A stretch of DNA of 64,000 nucleotides from Microvirga brassicacearum (GCF_008757455.1 NZ_VCMV01000007.1:86734-150733), one strand, 5' to 3'; shown: positions 8,102 to 16,804, numbered from the stretch's first letter. Notes: generated by a model not told the origin, from the sequence alone. Made by a program: numbers and translations.

Positions 8102-9733
8102 CTATATGGTCTGAAACACCCGCTCCAGCAAGGCGTCGGTCGCACCGCCCAGATCATTGCTCCCGATCAGGCCGGCCGGCCGGGCGAGGCGGGAGCGAGC
8201 CCAGGCCTCGGCGATTTCGGGCGGGGCCGAGGCCGCCAGCGCCGCGGTCGCCGCCAATGCAAACAGCCGGTCGGCGATGAAGCGGGCTCGCGCCTCGGCC
8301 TCCGGGGATTTAAGCGCCTGGATGATCTCGCTGGCGGTGTCCCGGGCGCCCGGGAGGTGATCGACGCCGCTCATGAGGCTGGCGAGAACGGCGGCCGCAG
8401 CCTGGGGTTCGCGGTTTTCCGTGCGCAGGATATCGAGCGCGATCACATTGCCGGAACCTTCCCAGATCGCGTTGACGGGTGCCTCCCGGTAGAGGCGGGG
8501 CAGGGGACTCTCTTCCACATAGCCGTTGCCGCCGAGGCACTCCATCAGCTCATAGAGGAGGCGCGGCGCCGCCTTGCAGATCCCGAATTTCGCCGCGGGC
8601 GTGATGAGACGGGCGAAGGCGGCCTCGGTGCTGTCGGCGCCGTCGAAACTCCGTGCCAGCCGCATGGACAGGGCGGTCATCGCCTCCGATTCCAGCGCAA
8701 GGTCGGCCAGCACGCTGCGCATGAGCGGCTGGTCGATGAGTCTCTTCCGGAAGACCTCGCGGTGGCGAGCGTGATGATGGGCGAGAACGAGGCCCATCCG
8801 CACGAGCCCGGCCGAGGCGACGGCGCAATCGAGCCGCGTCAGCTGGACCATCTTGAGGATAGTGGTGATGCCGCGACCTTCCTCGCCGATGCGCCACGCG
8901 AATGCCTGCTCGAACTCCACCTCGGCGGAAGCGTTCGAGCGATTGCCGAGCTTGTCCTTCAGCCGCAGCAGGCGCAGCGCGTTCAAGGAGCCATCCGGCC
9001 GAAACCGCGGCAGCAGGAAGCAGGTAAGCCCGCCGGGCGCCTGCGCCAGCACCAGAAAGGCATCGCACATGGGCGCCGACATGAACCATTTGTGCCCGGT
9101 GAGCGCATATTCGTCGCCCGTGACGAGGATGGCTGTCGTGGTATTCGCCCGAACATCGGTACCGCCCTGCTTCTCGGTCATGCCCATGCCGAGGGTCACG
9201 GAGGTCTTGTCCCAGAACGGAATGAAGCGGGGATCGTATTCCCGCGAGAGAATTTTCGGCAGCCATTCGGCAAGCCGTTCCGGGCTCGCACTGAGCGCCG
9301 CCACGGAAGCATGCGTCATCGTCAGCGGGCAGACATGGCCAGCCTCTATTCCCGAAATCATGAAGAGGCGGGCGGCGCGGGCGACGGATTTGCGGCCCTC
9401 GTCGTCGCCGGCGATCCGCTCGTCCCAGGTCGAAGCATGAAGCCCATCGGCCATGCTGGCCGTCATCAGGGAATGGTAGGCAGGGTGGAATTCCACCACG
9501 TCGAGCCGGTGGCCGACGGGATCGTGGGTCCGCAGGCGCGGCGGGTTTTCATTGGCCAGGCGACCGCGCTCGAAACGCTGCCCGCTGCCCCAGCGCTTGC
9601 CGAAGGAGGCAAGGCCCTCCGCGTCGAGATCCACATGGTTGGCAGCCAGCGCATCGAGCAGCGGCCTGTCGGTCGAGGTCAGGTCGAAATCGACAAGAGG
9701 CGGTGTCTGGTTGAAAACCTCGTGCGGATCCAT
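8102..9733 (-). CDS. aidB: AidB-like acyl-CoA dehydrogenase
   Basis: A 543-residue flavoprotein of the acyl-CoA dehydrogenase superfamily. The N-terminus FNQTPPLVDFDL is the AidB hallmark (E. coli: FNQPPPL...). The dehydrogenase core follows (GMTEKQGGTDVRANTT, GHKWFMSAPM, ECLGGNGYVEE as the substrate/FAD region), with the extra C-terminal helical domain that makes AidB longer than ordinary ~380-residue enzymes. E. coli AidB belongs to the Ada alkylation response and binds DNA; here no ada or alkB neighbours are present, so a role in acyl-CoA oxidation remains possible. AGGA lies about 7 bases before the start. Confidence 0.83.
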   Translation of the reverse strand: MDPHEVFNQTPPLVDFDLTSTDRPLLDALAANHVDLDAEGLASFGKRWGSGQRFERGRLANENPPRLRTHDPVGHRLDVVEFHPAYHSLMTASMADGLHASTWDERIAGDDEGRKSVARAARLFMISGIEAGHVCPLTMTHASVAALSASPERLAEWLPKILSREYDPRFIPFWDKTSVTLGMGMTEKQGGTDVRANTTTAILVTGDEYALTGHKWFMSAPMCDAFLVLAQAPGGLTCFLLPRFRPDGSLNALRLLRLKDKLGNRSNASAEVEFEQAFAWRIGEEGRGITTILKMVQLTRLDCAVASAGLVRMGLVLAHHHARHREVFRKRLIDQPLMRSVLADLALESEAMTALSMRLARSFDGADSTEAAFARLITPAAKFGICKAAPRLLYELMECLGGNGYVEESPLPRLYREAPVNAIWEGSGNVIALDILRTENREPQAAAAVLASLMSGVDHLPGARDTASEIIQALKSPEAEARARFIADRLFALAATAALAASAPPEIAEAWARSRLARPAGLIGSNDLGGATDALLERVFQTI

Positions 9734-9795
9734 GGCGGTTCCTGCTCTGCCTGATGGGGAAGTCTAGCGCCCGCCAGTCGATTTTTACACCATCC

Positions 9796-9940
9796 CGTCA
9801 TTCCGGGGCCGCGCCAGCGGAACCCGGAACTCATACCCGCTGAGATTCCCGAACAGGGCGCCATCGGAGCCGTCGCGCTTCTTTTCACCGGTCGGCGTTT
9901 ATGGGTTCCGGGTTCGCGTTTCACGCGCCCCGGAATGACG
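9796..9940. repeat. Family-A dispersed palindromic repeat, copy 1
   Basis: Bounded by inverted ends CGTCATTCCGG ... CCGGAATGACG with inner arms (GAACCCGGAA / TTCCGGGTTC). The interior of ~60 bases does not match copy 2 or copy 3 by eye, so ends are conserved and middles vary. Confidence 0.75.
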
Positions 9941-9952
9941 TTGGCGCCACCC

Positions 9953-10086
9953 CGTCATTCCGGGGCCGCGCAGCGGAGCCCGGAACCCATACGCGCAGAG
10001 GTCGCTGGATAGACCCGTCCATCACGCAGCCTTCGAACGACAGCGCATATCCGTTCCAGGTTCGCGCTTCGCGCTCCGGAATGACG
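9953..10086. repeat. Family-A dispersed palindromic repeat, copy 2
   Basis: Same CGTCATTCCGG/CCGGAATGACG ends and orientation as copy 1, 12 bases downstream of it, with a different interior. The right arm includes the small hairpin GCGCTTCGCGC. Confidence 0.75.
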
Positions 10087-10157
10087 GCGAATAAAGCGTT
10101 AGGCGGCGTGCCACGCTTGCCGCCTTCTTCAACTCCCCGTATAGCCATCGTTTTAAG

Positions 10158-11105
10158 ATGAGTGACACACCCCGACCCGTTTTTCCCCATCGCCACCTGC
10201 TCGGAATCGAGGGGTTGTCCGCGCTGGATCTCACCGCCTTACTCGATCTTGCCGACGAGCAGGTCGAGGTCAGCCGGCAGGTCGAGAAGAAAAAATCGAC
10301 CCTCCGCGGCCGCACCCAGATCAACCTGTTCTTCGAGCCGTCGACGCGCACCCAATCCTCGTTCGAAATCGCCGGCAAGCGCCTTGGCGCCGATGTGATG
10401 AACATGTCGGTCGCGTCCTCCTCGGTGAAGAAGGGCGAGACGCTAGTCGATACGGCCGCGACCCTGAATGCCATGCGGCCCGACCTCATTATCGTGCGCC
10501 ACCACGCGGCAGGCGCCGTGCATCTGCTCGCGCAGAAGGTCGATTGCTCGGTGGTCAATGCCGGCGACGGCGCGCACGAGCACCCGACACAGGCGCTGCT
10601 CGACGCGCTCACGATCCGCCGCAACAAGGGCGGCATCGAGGGGCTTACGGTGGCGATCTGCGGCGACATCGTGCATTCGCGGGTCGCCCGCTCGAACATG
10701 CTGCTGCTGGCGACCCTTGGCGCGCGCGTGCGCCTCGTCGCCCCATCGACCCTGCTGCCGCCCGGAATCGAAGGGCTCGGCTTCGAGACCTTCACGGACA
10801 TGCGCCGTGGGCTGGACGGCGCCGATATCGTCATGATGCTGCGCTTGCAGCGCGAGCGCATGAACGGCTCGTTCGTGCCGTCCACCAAAGAATATTTCCG
10901 CTTCTACGGTCTCGATCAGGAAAAGCTTTCCTGGGCGAAGCCCGATGCGCTGGTGATGCATCCGGGACCGATGAATCGCGGCGTCGAAATCTCCTCAGAA
11001 GTCGCCGATGGCGCGCAATCGCTGATCCGCGAGCAGGTTGAAATGGGCGTGGCCGTGCGCATGGCGGTGCTGGAGGCTCTGGCGAGCCATTTGCCGAATC
11101 GATAG
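10158..11105 (+). CDS. pyrB: Aspartate carbamoyltransferase catalytic subunit
   Basis: 315 residues; condenses carbamoyl phosphate with aspartate, the committed step of pyrimidine synthesis. Carbamoyl-phosphate loop [13 protein letters not shown] (STRT), then [11 protein letters not shown], and the aspartate-domain segment MLRLQRERM. No pyrI regulatory subunit is nearby. In bacteria with a pyrB/pyrC-like pair the catalytic trimers associate with the dihydroorotase-like partner, which fits the downstream gene at 11604. It starts the plus-strand run pyrB-(DUF559)-pyrC-plsY-dprA. No clear Shine-Dalgarno precedes the ATG. Confidence 0.96.
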   Translation: MSDTPRPVFPHRHLLGIEGLSALDLTALLDLADEQVEVSRQVEKKKSTLRGRTQINLFFEPSTRTQSSFEIAGKRLGADVMNMSVASSSVKKGETLVDTAATLNAMRPDLIIVRHHAAGAVHLLAQKVDCSVVNAGDGAHEHPTQALLDALTIRRNKGGIEGLTVAICGDIVHSRVARSNMLLLATLGARVRLVAPSTLLPPGIEGLGFETFTDMRRGLDGADIVMMLRLQRERMNGSFVPSTKEYFRFYGLDQEKLSWAKPDALVMHPGPMNRGVEISSEVADGAQSLIREQVEMGVAVRMAVLEALASHLPNR

Positions 11106-11112
11106 AAACCTT

Positions 11113-11164
11113 CCCTCTCCCCTCTGCGGGAGAGGGTGGCCGCCGAAGGCGGTCGGGAGAGGGG
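11113..11164. repeat. Family-C palindromic repeat, left copy (flanks DUF559 gene)
   Basis: A 52-bp element starting 7 bases after the pyrB stop. Hairpin 1 is CCCTCTCCC/GGGAGAGGG; hairpin 2 is GGCCGCC-GAA-GGCGGTC; it closes with GGGAGAGGGG, which can also pair with its own beginning. It is the inverted counterpart of 11540-11591, and its last arm sits immediately before the DUF559 start codon. Confidence 0.88.
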
Positions 11165-11166
11165 CC

Positions 11167-11607
11167 ATGACGATCAGAAAAAACCAGGTCCCCACCGCAC
11201 TCCGCGACTTCGCAAAGGAGCAACGCTCCCTTCAGACTCGTGCCGAAGATCGGTTCTGGCAGCAGGTTCGGGCGGGCCGATTCCACGGCTATAAATTCAA
11301 GCGACAGGTTCCCATCGCTCCATACATCGTGGATTTCCTTTGTTCTGCCGCGAGGGTGATCGTCGAACTCGACGGGCCGCCACATGACACGCCTGAACAG
11401 CGAGCGCACGATCGAGCGCGGGATGCGTTTCTTCAGCGCCAGGGCTTTCAGGTGCTGCGCTTTTCGAATGATGTGATGCTGGGTAACGGCAATCTGGTGC
11501 TTGACTCTGTGCGCGCGGCAATTGAATCCCAGCTCTGCCCCTCTCCCGACCTGCTTCGCAGGCCACCCTCTCCCGCAGAGGGGAGAGGGAGAGGGAAACC
11601 CGCATGA
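11167..11607 (+). CDS. DUF559 domain protein (Vsr/PD-(D/E)XK-like nuclease fold) inside the pyr operon
   Basis: 146 residues with the DUF559 pattern: AEDRFWQQVRAGRF, GYKFKRQVPIAPYIVDF, VIVELDGPPH, then a DRARDAFLQRQGFQVLRF segment. The fold is related to very-short-patch repair endonucleases, with the acidic and His residues of the putative active site retained. No function is established for the family. The start at 11167 follows GGAGAGGGG from the flanking repeat. The last ~23 residues (from Cys124, Pro/Arg/Gly-rich) are encoded by the right-hand repeat, so the natural C-terminus probably ended earlier. The stop overlaps the next start (ATGA), preserving translational coupling to pyrC. Confidence 0.85.
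   Translation: MTIRKNQVPTALRDFAKEQRSLQTRAEDRFWQQVRAGRFHGYKFKRQVPIAPYIVDFLCSAARVIVELDGPPHDTPEQRAHDRARDAFLQRQGFQVLRFSNDVMLGNGNLVLDSVRAAIESQLCPSPDLLRRPPSPAEGRGRGKPA
11540..11591. repeat. Family-C palindromic repeat, right copy (inverted)
   Basis: The reverse complement of this element matches the left copy over 52 bases except inside hairpin 2, where GGCCGCC-GAA-GGCGGTC becomes GGCCTGC-GAA-GCAGGTC. Both altered pairs are compensatory. It is read as codons for the DUF559 C-terminus, and its GGGAGAGGG lies just upstream of the pyrC start. Confidence 0.88.
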
Positions 11608-12902
11608 CGTCGTCTCATCCTCCGCTCCTCCTGAAAAACGCCTGGCTCGTCGATCCCGCCACCGGGCACGAGGAACGCGGGGGCGTGCTGATCGAGGGTG
11701 GGCTCATCAAGGCACTCGGTCCCGCCGTTGCGGCTCCCGAGGGCGCCGAGGTGATCGATTGCGGCGGGCAGGTGCTGGCGCCGGGTCTGATCGACATGCG
11801 GGCGTTCATCGGGGAGCCGGGAGCGGCGCACCGCGAGACCCTGAAAAGCGCCGGCGAGGCGGCGGCGGCGGGCGGCGTCACCACAATCGTGTCGATGCCG
11901 GATACCAACCCGGTGATCGATGATCCGGCCATGGTCGATTTCGTCCAGCGTCGGGCGCGCGATACCTCGATCGTCAATATTCGTCCTGCGGCCGCCCTCA
12001 CCAAGGGGTTGCTGGGGCAGGAGATGGCCGAGATCGGCCTTTTGCGCGAGGCGGGCGCGATCATGTTTACCGACGGGGCGCGCTCCATCACCAACGCCCA
12101 GGTGATGCGCCGTGCCCTGACCTATGCGCGCGATTTCGATGCCCTCATCGTCCATCATGTGGAGGATCCCGACCTTGTCGGCCAGGGGGTGATGAACGAA
12201 GGGGAATTTGCCGCCCGGCTCGGTTTGCCCGGCATCCCGCGGGAGGCCGAAACGGTGATGCTGGAGCGCGACATGCGTCTCGTTCGCCTCACCGGTGGGC
12301 GCTACCACGCCGCGATGATCTCCTGCGCCGATTCGGCGGACATCATCCGCACCGCAAAGGCGGCGGGCCTTCCGGTAACCTGCGGGGTATCGATCAACAA
12401 TCTGGCGCTGAACGAAAACGACATCGGTGATTACCGCACGTTCTTCAAGCTCTCGCCGCCGCTGCGTGACGAGGACGATCGGCAGGCGATGATCGCCGCG
12501 CTCGCGGACGGCACCATCGACGTCATCGTGTCCGATCACAATCCACAGGATGTGGAGACCAAGCGGCTGCCATTTGCCGAGGCCGAAGACGGCGCAGTCG
12601 GGCTCGAAACATTGCTGTCCGCGGCCCTGCGGCTCCTCCACGCGGATCTCATTTCGCTGCCTCAGCTCCTGCGCGCACTCTCCACCAGACCCGCTGAAAT
12701 CCTTGGTTTGCCGGCCGGGCGGCTCGAATGCGGCGCGCCTGCGGATCTCATCGTGTTCGATCCCGACGCGCCCTACGTTCTCGACAAACGGCAATTGCGC
12801 TCGCTATCCAAGAACACGCCGTTCGAGGAAGCCCGTCTGGAAGGGCAGGTGACGCTGACGCTGGTTGCGGGCAGGATCGTGTTCGACCGCCGGTCCACCT
12901 GA
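11604..12902 (+). CDS. pyrC: Dihydroorotase-like protein lacking metal ligands (PyrX/PyrC'-type)
   Basis: 432 residues, amidohydrolase family, co-directional with pyrB. The zinc motif DxHxHxREPG is DMRAFIGEPG here, so Arg66 and Phe68 replace both His. The usual His in HxxHVST is Met238 (YHAAMIS). Asp311-His312 (SDHNPQ) and HHVEDP (184-189) remain. With these ligands gone, catalysis of dihydroorotate formation is doubtful. Known precedent: Pseudomonas pyrC' (pyrX) encodes an inactive homologue needed for assembly of aspartate carbamoyltransferase. The same structural role is inferred here, with a true dihydroorotase expected elsewhere in the genome. Many databases would still name this pyrC. 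Confidence 0.88.
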   Translation: MTSSHPPLLLKNAWLVDPATGHEERGGVLIEGGLIKALGPAVAAPEGAEVIDCGGQVLAPGLIDMRAFIGEPGAAHRETLKSAGEAAAAGGVTTIVSMPDTNPVIDDPAMVDFVQRRARDTSIVNIRPAAALTKGLLGQEMAEIGLLREAGAIMFTDGARSITNAQVMRRALTYARDFDALIVHHVEDPDLVGQGVMNEGEFAARLGLPGIPREAETVMLERDMRLVRLTGGRYHAAMISCADSADIIRTAKAAGLPVTCGVSINNLALNENDIGDYRTFFKLSPPLRDEDDRQAMIAALADGTIDVIVSDHNPQDVETKRLPFAEAEDGAVGLETLLSAALRLLHADLISLPQLLRALSTRPAEILGLPAGRLECGAPADLIVFDPDAPYVLDKRQLRSLSKNTPFEEARLEGQVTLTLVAGRIVFDRRST

Positions 12903-12918
12903 AGGGAAACGATAGCGA

Positions 12919-13521
12919 ATGTCCGACGACGCCCACCTGCTCTTCCTGCTGGCCGCCCTTGTCGTCGGCTATCTCCTCGGCTCCATCCCGTTCGGCGTCA
13001 TCTTCACCCGCATGGCGGGGTTGGGCGATATCCGGAAGGTCGGTTCCGGCAATATCGGCGCCACCAATGTGCTGCGGACCGGCCGCAAGGGTCTCGCGGC
13101 CGCGACCTTGATCGGCGATGCCCTAAAAGGGACCGCGGCCGTTCTCCTCGCGCGCTACTGGGCGGACGATCTCGGCGCGGTGGCGGCGCTCGGCGCCTTT
13201 CTCGGGCACCTGTTTCCCGTCTGGCTCGGGTTCAAGGGCGGCAAGGGCGTGGCGACCTTTCTCGGCGTGCTGCTCGGATTGCAGCCGCTGGCAGCTTTGG
13301 CCTTCGTGGTGATCTGGCTCGGGCTTGCCTTCACGACACGTTATTCGTCGCTTTCCGCCCTGGTGGCGAGCGCAGCCTCGCCCATCGTGCTGTGGCTCCT
13401 CGACGAGCCGCAGATGGCCGGCGTCGCATTCATCCTCGCGGCCTTGCTGTGGTGGAAGCATAGCGAGAACATCCACCGGCTGCTCGAGGGCACCGAAGGC
13501 CGAATTGGACAGAAGGGTTGA
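12919..13521 (+). CDS. plsY: Acyl-phosphate:glycerol-3-phosphate acyltransferase
   Basis: A 200-residue inner-membrane enzyme making lysophosphatidate from acyl-phosphate and glycerol-3-phosphate, the first acylation of phospholipid synthesis. Conserved motifs: YLLGSIPFG near the N-terminus, [12 protein letters not shown], and [10 protein letters not shown]. Several hydrophobic helices span the protein. Its stop overlaps the dprA start. Confidence 0.95.
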   Translation: MSDDAHLLFLLAALVVGYLLGSIPFGVIFTRMAGLGDIRKVGSGNIGATNVLRTGRKGLAAATLIGDALKGTAAVLLARYWADDLGAVAALGAFLGHLFPVWLGFKGGKGVATFLGVLLGLQPLAALAFVVIWLGLAFTTRYSSLSALVASAASPIVLWLLDEPQMAGVAFILAALLWWKHSENIHRLLEGTEGRIGQKG

Positions 13522-14726
13522 GCGCCGGCGCATTGCTGACGGATGAGCAGCGCCTCGACTGGCTGCGCCTGATCCGTTCCGAGAATGTCGGCCCACGGAC
13601 TTTCCGCGCCCTCATCAACCAATATGGCGGCGCATCGGCGGCGCTGGAAGCGCTGCCGGATCTCGCCCGCAGGAGCGGACGGGCGGCGCTGAAAGTCACG
13701 AGCCGCGCCGCAGCCGAGAAGGAACTCGCCGCCGCCGCACGGCTCGGCATCCGTTTCATCGCCATGGGCGAACCGGACTATCCCAAGACCCTCCAGGCCG
13801 CCGATACCGCGCCGCCGCTGATCGGCGTTCGCGGATCGACCGAGATCCTTTCGCGGCCGGCTGTGGCGATGGTCGGCTCCCGCAATGCTTCGGCGGCCGG
13901 GCTCACCTTTGCCGAGCGCCTGTCGCGGCAATTGGGGGAATTCGGCTACGTGATCGTGTCGGGCCTTGCCCGCGGGATCGACACGCGAGCCCACAAGGCG
14001 ACCCTTGCCAGTGGCACCATCGCGGTGCTCGCCGGCGGTCAGGATCGCGTCTATCCGCCCGAGAACGAGCCGCTTCTGCTCGCCATCATCGAGAATGGCG
14101 GGGCGGTGATCTCGGAGATGCCTATGGGGTGGGAGCCGCGCGGCCGCGATTTTCCGCGCCGCAACCGGATCGTTTCCGGCCTCTCCTACGGGGTCGTGGT
14201 GGTGGAGGCGGCGCGCCGCTCCGGCTCGCTCATCACCGCGCGCTTCGCCCTCGAGCAGGGCCGGGAGGTGTTTGCCGTCCCCGGCTCGCCGCTCGATCCG
14301 CGCGCGGAGGGAACAAACGATCTCATCCGCGACGGCGCAACGCTCTGCGCCGGGCTTGAACATGTGACGAACGTGCTGGAGCCGCTGGTCGCAGCCGGTC
14401 CGAAACTCGATCCGGATATGGGCGAGCCGCTCCACCTTCTCGGCACCGAGGAATTGTGGGACGAACTCGATTTGCCCGAGATCGGCCGTCCAGCCGTCGG
14501 CATGGTGCTGCCGGATGCCGGCTTGCTGGATGAAGCCGGCGACGGTGACCGGATCGAAATCGATCTCGTCTCGCTGCTGGGGCCTTCGCCGGTGCCGGTC
14601 GACGATCTCGCGCGGCAATCGGGGCTCTCCATCCGGCATGTGCAGATGGCGCTGCTGGAGCTGGAAATCGCCGGGCGGCTGGAGCGCCATGGCGGCAATG
14701 CGGTATCGCTGATCGCGACGTCCTGA
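13518..14726 (+). CDS. dprA: DNA-processing protein DprA
   Basis: 402 residues; loads RecA on incoming single-stranded DNA during natural transformation. N-terminal SAM-like region, central Rossmann-like domain ([45 protein letters not shown]), and a C-terminal winged-helix domain ([23 protein letters not shown]). The TTG start at 13518 overlaps the plsY TGA (TTGA), indicating coupling. No other competence genes are in the window. Confidence 0.93.
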   Translation: MSAGALLTDEQRLDWLRLIRSENVGPRTFRALINQYGGASAALEALPDLARRSGRAALKVTSRAAAEKELAAAARLGIRFIAMGEPDYPKTLQAADTAPPLIGVRGSTEILSRPAVAMVGSRNASAAGLTFAERLSRQLGEFGYVIVSGLARGIDTRAHKATLASGTIAVLAGGQDRVYPPENEPLLLAIIENGGAVISEMPMGWEPRGRDFPRRNRIVSGLSYGVVVVEAARRSGSLITARFALEQGREVFAVPGSPLDPRAEGTNDLIRDGATLCAGLEHVTNVLEPLVAAGPKLDPDMGEPLHLLGTEELWDELDLPEIGRPAVGMVLPDAGLLDEAGDGDRIEIDLVSLLGPSPVPVDDLARQSGLSIRHVQMALLELEIAGRLERHGGNAVSLIATS

Positions 14727-14729
14727 GCG

Positions 14730-14972
14730 TCAGGATTCCGGGTTGCTCGCCTGCACGACCCGAATCGCTTCGAGTCTCGCCATGTCGAGCAGATAGGCCA
14801 GCAGGTCGAGCCGCGAACGGCGCGCCAGCGACGCCAGCTCGATGGTGAAATCCGCCACGAATTTCGCCGTCTCGACGGGATCGGCGCCGCCCTTCAGCAG
14901 GCCTTCCGCGCCGGCAGCAGCCGCAGCGCCAGGGGTTGATAAACTTTTGGTTGTGCTCGGCGTCTTGGACAT
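14730..14972 (-). CDS. Small conserved alphaproteobacterial protein, unknown function
   Basis: 80 residues: a low-complexity Ser/Thr/Ala N-terminus, then a helical stretch (FVADFTIELASLARRSRLDL, followed by LAYLLDMARLEA) resembling a small uncharacterised family I have seen in Rhizobiales. The ATG at 14972 has AAGG five bases upstream; the ORF could open at 15032, but that extension is not protein-like. Convergent with dprA, 3 bases apart. Confidence 0.68.
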   Translation of the reverse strand: MSKTPSTTKSLSTPGAAAAAGAEGLLKGGADPVETAKFVADFTIELASLARRSRLDLLAYLLDMARLEAIRVVQASNPES

Positions 14973-15070
14973 GAGACCTTTGGCTGGCAGTAACGTTGCA
15001 ATGTCGCTCAATAACAATACAACCGCCGGCACACAACAAAAATTAAATAACCGTAAGTTGTGATCGTTTC

Positions 15071-15997
15071 CTACCCGAGCAGAACAATCAGCAATGGCAT
15101 CGATCCCATGGCCACCAGCGTCTGCAGGGTCAGGATCTCGGCCATCAGGGGCGCGTTGCCGCCCATCTGCCGCGCGAGCACGAAGGCGGAGCTTGCCGAG
15201 GGCACGGAGGCGGCGATGATCGCTACTGCGAGGTCGTCGCCCGTCACCCCGCCGAGGCGCGCCACGCTGACCACCACCAGCGGCAGGACCAGCAATTTCA
15301 GAACACCCGACACCGCATGCGCGACCCCAGGCCGCGCGAGACGACGGATGTCGAGTCCCGCTCCGACCACCAGAAGGCCCGCCGCGAGGGCCGCTCTTCC
15401 CAGGAACTCGACATAGCTGCCGATGGGCTGCGGCAGGGGCGGCGCCAGGAGGTTGAGGCTGATTCCGATGGCGCAGGACCAGATAAACGGGTTCGCCGCG
15501 AAGGAGCGCAGGATTTCATAGGGGCTTTGACGGGCCTGGCCCGCAAAGCGGATGAACACATAGAAGGCGAGGAGGTTGAGCAGCGGCACCATGGCGGCGA
15601 TCGCAACCGCAATCAGCGCGACGCCGCGATGCCCGAACAGGCTGCCGGCGACGGACAGGCCGATGAAGGTGTTCCAGCGTGTCGCGCCCTGGAAGATCGA
15701 CGTGAAGCTCGGCCCGTCGATGGCAAAGCGGCGGGCCAGCAGCGGGCGCAAAGCCAGCGTGATGACGGTGATCACCAGGATGCCGACCACCAGCGCGCCG
15801 CCGACTCCCGCGACCGGAACCTCCCGGAGATTGGCGCGCAAGAGCGTATCGATGATGAGGGCGGGAAAGAAGATCGTGTAGGTCGTCCGCTCCAGCCCGG
15901 CCCATTGCCGATCGTCGACAAAGTTGGTGGCGCGGCAGAGCCAGCCTGTCGCGATGATCAGAAAGGTCGGGATAAGACTGGCGAAGACCGCTGACAT
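15071..15997 (-). CDS. AEC-family (auxin efflux carrier) transporter
   Basis: About 308 residues with about ten hydrophobic helices in two halves, matching the AEC/Mem_trans family (PF03547). Typical features are the N-terminal LIPTFLIIATGWLCR, a central break, and the C-terminal ASSAFVLARQMGGNAPLMAEI segment. Members export organic anions such as malate or malonate; the substrate here is unknown. The frame opens at 16060, but the N-terminal 21 residues are polar and Arg-rich, so the ATG at 15997 (MSAVFASL) is preferred. No strong Shine-Dalgarno is visible for either. Confidence 0.83.
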   Translation of the reverse strand: MSAVFASLIPTFLIIATGWLCRATNFVDDRQWAGLERTTYTIFFPALIIDTLLRANLREVPVAGVGGALVVGILVITVITLALRPLLARRFAIDGPSFTSIFQGATRWNTFIGLSVAGSLFGHRGVALIAVAIAAMVPLLNLLAFYVFIRFAGQARQSPYEILRSFAANPFIWSCAIGISLNLLAPPLPQPIGSYVEFLGRAALAAGLLVVGAGLDIRRLARPGVAHAVSGVLKLLVLPLVVVSVARLGGVTGDDLAVAIIAASVPSASSAFVLARQMGGNAPLMAEILTLQTLVAMGSMPLLIVLLG

Positions 15998-16151
15998 GAG
16001 GGAGCCGGAAAGAAGAGCGCGGCGGGGCGCGGTTTTCGGTGGGCATCGCCGGATGTGCATTTCCGGATGTGCTCGAGGCGCTTAGCCTCTATTGAGATCC
16101 TTCACAAGCGAGCCGCCGAATGATCACCGGCATGTTTTTGGTCGAGGCGTC

Positions 16152-16574
16152 ATGATTCAGGTGACCAATTCTCTGTCGATCGACGAGGATGAGCTGCAGG
16201 AAAGCTTCATCCGCGCATCGGGCCCCGGCGGCCAGAACGTCCATAAGGTTTCGACCGCGGTGCAATTGCGCTTCGATGTTCGCCGCTCGCCGAACCTGCC
16301 CGATGACGTGCGCCAGCGGCTCGAGCGGCTGGCCGGCCAGCGCCTGACCAATGACGGCGTTCTCATCATCACGGCGCAACGCTTCCGCACGCAGGAGCGC
16401 AACCGCGAGGATGCGCAGGCGCGTCTCGTCGAGCTGATCCGACAGGCGACCGAACGCCCGAAACCGCGACGCCCGACGCGCCCGACCCTGGCCTCGAAAG
16501 AGCGGCGGCTGGAATCCAAGGGGCGGCGCGCGGATATCAAGAAGGGGCGGGGCGCGAAGGGCAGTTTCGACTGA
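16152..16574 (+). CDS. arfB: Alternative ribosome-rescue factor / peptidyl-tRNA hydrolase ArfB
   Basis: 140 residues, far shorter than RF1/RF2: the GGQ catalytic domain only (GPGGQNVHKVST, GGQ at 26-28) followed by a basic tail (KERRLESKGRRADIKKGR) that inserts in the empty mRNA channel of stalled ribosomes. Homologue of E. coli YaeJ and mitochondrial ICT1. It frees ribosomes stalled without a stop codon. The ATG at 16152 gives the typical family N-terminus MIQVTNSLSI. Confidence 0.92.
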   Translation: MIQVTNSLSIDEDELQESFIRASGPGGQNVHKVSTAVQLRFDVRRSPNLPDDVRQRLERLAGQRLTNDGVLIITAQRFRTQERNREDAQARLVELIRQATERPKPRRPTRPTLASKERRLESKGRRADIKKGRGAKGSFD

Positions 16575-16690
16575 AACGAACAGGCGCGAGTTCGAGCGCA
16601 GGAAACGGATCGCGCCGATCGCCGCCGGCTCTAAGCTGGGAGGCCAGCTAAAGCCTCCGCCTTGAAAAAGGCGAAGCGCCTGTCCCACAG

Positions 16691-16796
16691 CCTCATCCTG
16701 AGGAGCCGCGAAGCGGCGTCTCGAAGGACGAGGCGTCTCCAGTAGGCACAGGACGACCCTTCGAGACGCAGCCTTTGGCTGCTCCTCAGGATGAGG
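16691..16796. repeat. Family-E palindromic repeat
   Basis: A 106-bp element with inverted ends CCTCATCCTGAGGAGC ... GCTCCTCAGGATGAGG and inner arms GCGTCTCGAAGG / CCTTCGAGACGC. The arms also hold GCCGCGAAGCGGC and CAGCCTTTGGCTG hairpins. It ends 8 bases before the downstream start codon and supplies its GAGGGGAA Shine-Dalgarno. Confidence 0.82.
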
Positions 16797-16804
16797 GGAA
16801 GTAT

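Larger units (their letters stand above)
9734..10157. other. Intergenic region filled by two tandem family-A repeats
   Basis: 424 bases between the divergent aidB and pyrB genes. Most of it is two adjacent ~140-bp palindromic elements (9796-9940 and 9953-10086). The 70 bases before pyrB show no obvious Shine-Dalgarno. Confidence 0.6.

Noticed and set aside
5742..8114. Very long plus-strand open frame (790 codons) opposite topA
   Set aside because: Antisense shadow of a GC-rich gene; the translation has no family features, while topA on the other strand is complete.
11604..12902. Loss of metal ligands in pyrC considered as a frameshift or sequencing error
   Set aside because: The frame is intact on both sides and changed residues are scattered single codons, so it is a real divergent homologue.
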